A DNA stretch of 64,000 nucleotides, from assembly GCF_004136015.1 (NCBI RefSeq), contig NZ_CP024866.1:2601422-2665421 (forward strand), in the 5' to 3' direction. Below the pieces are notes generated by a model. The model did not search any database. It saw only the letters and a list, made by a program, of their open reading frames with translations, and was not told where the DNA came from. Source of the DNA: Pseudomonas sp. ACM7 (GTDB lineage: Bacteria; Pseudomonadota; Gammaproteobacteria; Pseudomonadales; Pseudomonadaceae). The translations under genes were made by a program, and so were the position numbers. Below, piece after piece: positions 62,501 to 64,000 of this stretch. How positions within the stretch are numbered: the first letter of the stretch is position 1; each line of letters begins with the position of its first letter.

Positions 62501-64000
62501 ATGTACCCACCCGCCCTCGTGGCGAGGTTGTGCCTGGCTTTGCTGTGCCTTTCTCCGCTGAATCTTGCTCACGCCGCCCCCACCCCCGGTGAAACCGATC
62601 TGATCCGCGAACGCCAGGATCGCTTGCTCGAAGAGCAACGTCGGCGTCTCGAAGAGCTCAAGGAATTACCCGGCAAGGCAGTCAAACCCGCCGCCCCGAC
62701 CGCGCCCGCCGATACCCGTTGTTTCCCGATCAAGGACATCGAGCTCAAAGGCGCCGACAGTCTCTCCGAGAGCGAAAAAAGTCGTCTGCTCAAGCCATAC
62801 ATCGGCCAGTGCCTGGGCGTGACCCAGCTCAACGAACTGCTGAAAGTCATCACCGACCACTACATCGAAAAAGGCCTGGTCACCAGCCGAGCCTATTTGC
62901 CGCAGCAGGATTTGTCCGGCGGGCATTTGAAGGTGCTGGTGGTCGAAGGCAAGCTCGAAGGCTTGAAAGGCGCGGAGGGCAGCAAGCTGTCGGACCGCGA
63001 GTTGGGCATGGCTTTTCCCGGCAAGACTGGCGAGTTGGTCAACCTGCGGGAAATCGAGCAACTGGTCGATCAACTCAACCGTTTGCCATCGAATCAGGCG
63101 CAGATGGAGCTGGCGCCGGGCAAGAACGTCGGCGGTAGCGAAGTGCTGGTCAAGAACACCCCGCAAAAGCCGTGGCGTGCCGGGTTGTCCCGCAGCAACG
63201 ACGGCCAGCGCAGCACCGGCGAGCAGCAGTGGGGCACGACGTTTGATTGGGACAGCCCGCTCGGCCTGGCCGATCAGTTGATGCTACGCGGCGGTCACGA
63301 TGCGATGACCGATCACCAGCACACCTCCAACAACGCGATGCTCAATTACAGCGTGCCGTGGGGCTGGTGGAATTTCAGTTACACCTACAGCCAGAGCGAA
63401 TACCGCTCACAAGCTCAGGCCAACGGTTTGAATTTCAAGCAGACCGGCGACAGCGAAAACCATCAGCTACGTGCCGAGCGGGTGATCCATCGTGATGCCC
63501 TGAGCAAGACGTCCCTCAGCACCGGTGTCTCGTACCTGCGCACCAATAACTTCATCGAAGACAGCAAGCTCAAGCTGAGCAGCAACCGCATCAGCGAAGC
63601 GCAGTTCGGCATCAACCACGGTCGACGGGTCGGCAGCGCGTTCGTCAACCTCGACTTGGGGATGCAGGAAGGCATCGGCGCGTTCGACGCTCAGGGCAAC
63701 GATCACCCGGGCTCCGGCGAGCCGAATGCGCGTTACCGCAAATACACCGCCACCGCGAGTTATTTGCAGCCGTTCAAGCTGTGGGGCGAGTCCTTCAGTT
63801 TCAGCAGCCTGATGACCGGCCAGCGTAGCGAAGACGTGCTGTTCAGCCCGCAACGCACCAGCCTCGGCGGGCAGTCGTCGATCCGTGGCTACAAGGATCA
63901 ATCCTTGTCCGGCGACAGCGGCGGCTACTGGCGCAACGACCTGCGCTGGAGTCGCCCGGTGACCCTGGAATGGCTGCGTCCGGTGTTCGCCGAATACGGC
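62501..64000 (+). CDS. TpsB-family outer-membrane transporter (two-partner secretion), partial
   Basis: 500 codons to the window edge. MYPPALVARLCLALLCLSPL and NLAHA form a signal peptide. Next comes a charged helix (RERQDRLLEEQRRRLEELKE) like the plug helix of FhaC, then POTRA domains (CFPIKDIELKGADSLSESEK; SRAYLPQQDLSGGHLKVLVV), then beta-barrel strands. The hallmark barrel-loop motif is SSIRGYKDQSLSGDSGGYWR near residue 465. It belongs to the ShlB/FhaC/HecB family that exports large TpsA adhesins or haemolysins, whose gene would be expected next to it. GC content and codon use return to the chromosomal pattern. Confidence 0.92.
   Translation, partial: MYPPALVARLCLALLCLSPLNLAHAAPTPGETDLIRERQDRLLEEQRRRLEELKELPGKAVKPAAPTAPADTRCFPIKDIELKGADSLSESEKSRLLKPYIGQCLGVTQLNELLKVITDHYIEKGLVTSRAYLPQQDLSGGHLKVLVVEGKLEGLKGAEGSKLSDRELGMAFPGKTGELVNLREIEQLVDQLNRLPSNQAQMELAPGKNVGGSEVLVKNTPQKPWRAGLSRSNDGQRSTGEQQWGTTFDWDSPLGLADQLMLRGGHDAMTDHQHTSNNAMLNYSVPWGWWNFSYTYSQSEYRSQAQANGLNFKQTGDSENHQLRAERVIHRDALSKTSLSTGVSYLRTNNFIEDSKLKLSSNRISEAQFGINHGRRVGSAFVNLDLGMQEGIGAFDAQGNDHPGSGEPNARYRKYTATASYLQPFKLWGESFSFSSLMTGQRSEDVLFSPQRTSLGGQSSIRGYKDQSLSGDSGGYWRNDLRWSRPVTLEWLRPVFAEYG

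Overview
This window looks like the replication-origin region of a Pseudomonas chromosome of the fluorescens type. The gene order dnaA-dnaN-recF-gyrB on one side of oriC, with rpmH-rnpA-yidD-yidC-mnmE-mnmG-rsmG-parA-parB-atpIBEFHAGDC-glmU-glmR-glmS on the other, is the classic pseudomonad arrangement. The paired REP palindromes (GGGAGCGGGCTTGCTCGCGA type and GTAGGAGCTGCCGAAGG type) are those typical of the P. fluorescens group. The identification rests on gene order and protein reading only; no search was run.

Layout. 1-13.7 kb: a SulP transporter, the hemF-aroE pair, a quinone reductase, a minus-strand LysM protein-dprA-tsaC cluster facing the plus-strand def-fmt-rsmB-trkA cluster, then a TPR protein, a PilZ protein and an HtrB/LpxL acyltransferase. 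13.7-18.8 kb: tag, glyQS, gmhB and a PlsC-like acyltransferase. 19-25.3 kb: gyrB, recF (carrying two parS sites), dnaN and dnaA, all on the minus strand and reading away from oriC. 25.3-25.9 kb: oriC with four perfect DnaA boxes. 25.9-34.6 kb: rpmH through parB, including a second origin-like intergenic region before mnmG. 34.7-41.8 kb: the complete F1Fo ATP synthase operon. 42-46.1 kb: glmU, a DeoR-family regulator and glmS.

The chromosome is interrupted 22 nt after the glmS stop, at the standard attTn7 position. A Tn7-like element begins there with a TGT terminus and three perfect 17-bp TnsB-type repeats at 20-bp period. It continues with tnsA, tnsB (DD35E), tnsC (AAA+) and tnsD (TniQ with zinc finger). 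A second, AT-rich, shorter TniQ gene lies convergent to tnsD with one base between the two stop codons. I find no tnsE and no matching left end.

From 53.4 to 62.4 kb there is a mosaic island: a truncated SMC/DndD-like ATPase with its small partner gene, IS66 fragments, and an apparently intact three-gene operon (VioB/ferritin-like protein, LodA/GoxA-type CTQ oxidase, flavoprotein). It also holds small orphan genes and the decayed remains of at least one toxin-antitoxin operon. At 62.5 kb GC-rich sequence resumes with a TpsB-type outer-membrane transporter that runs off the window.

The least ordinary parts are the two-TniQ Tn7-like core, the ferritin-like/CTQ-oxidase/flavoprotein operon, an in-frame read-through of trkA across a REP palindrome into a TPR gene, and 32 perfect DnaA 9-mers (TTATCCACA on either strand) spread from 0.6 to 49 kb, against about 0.5 expected by chance.
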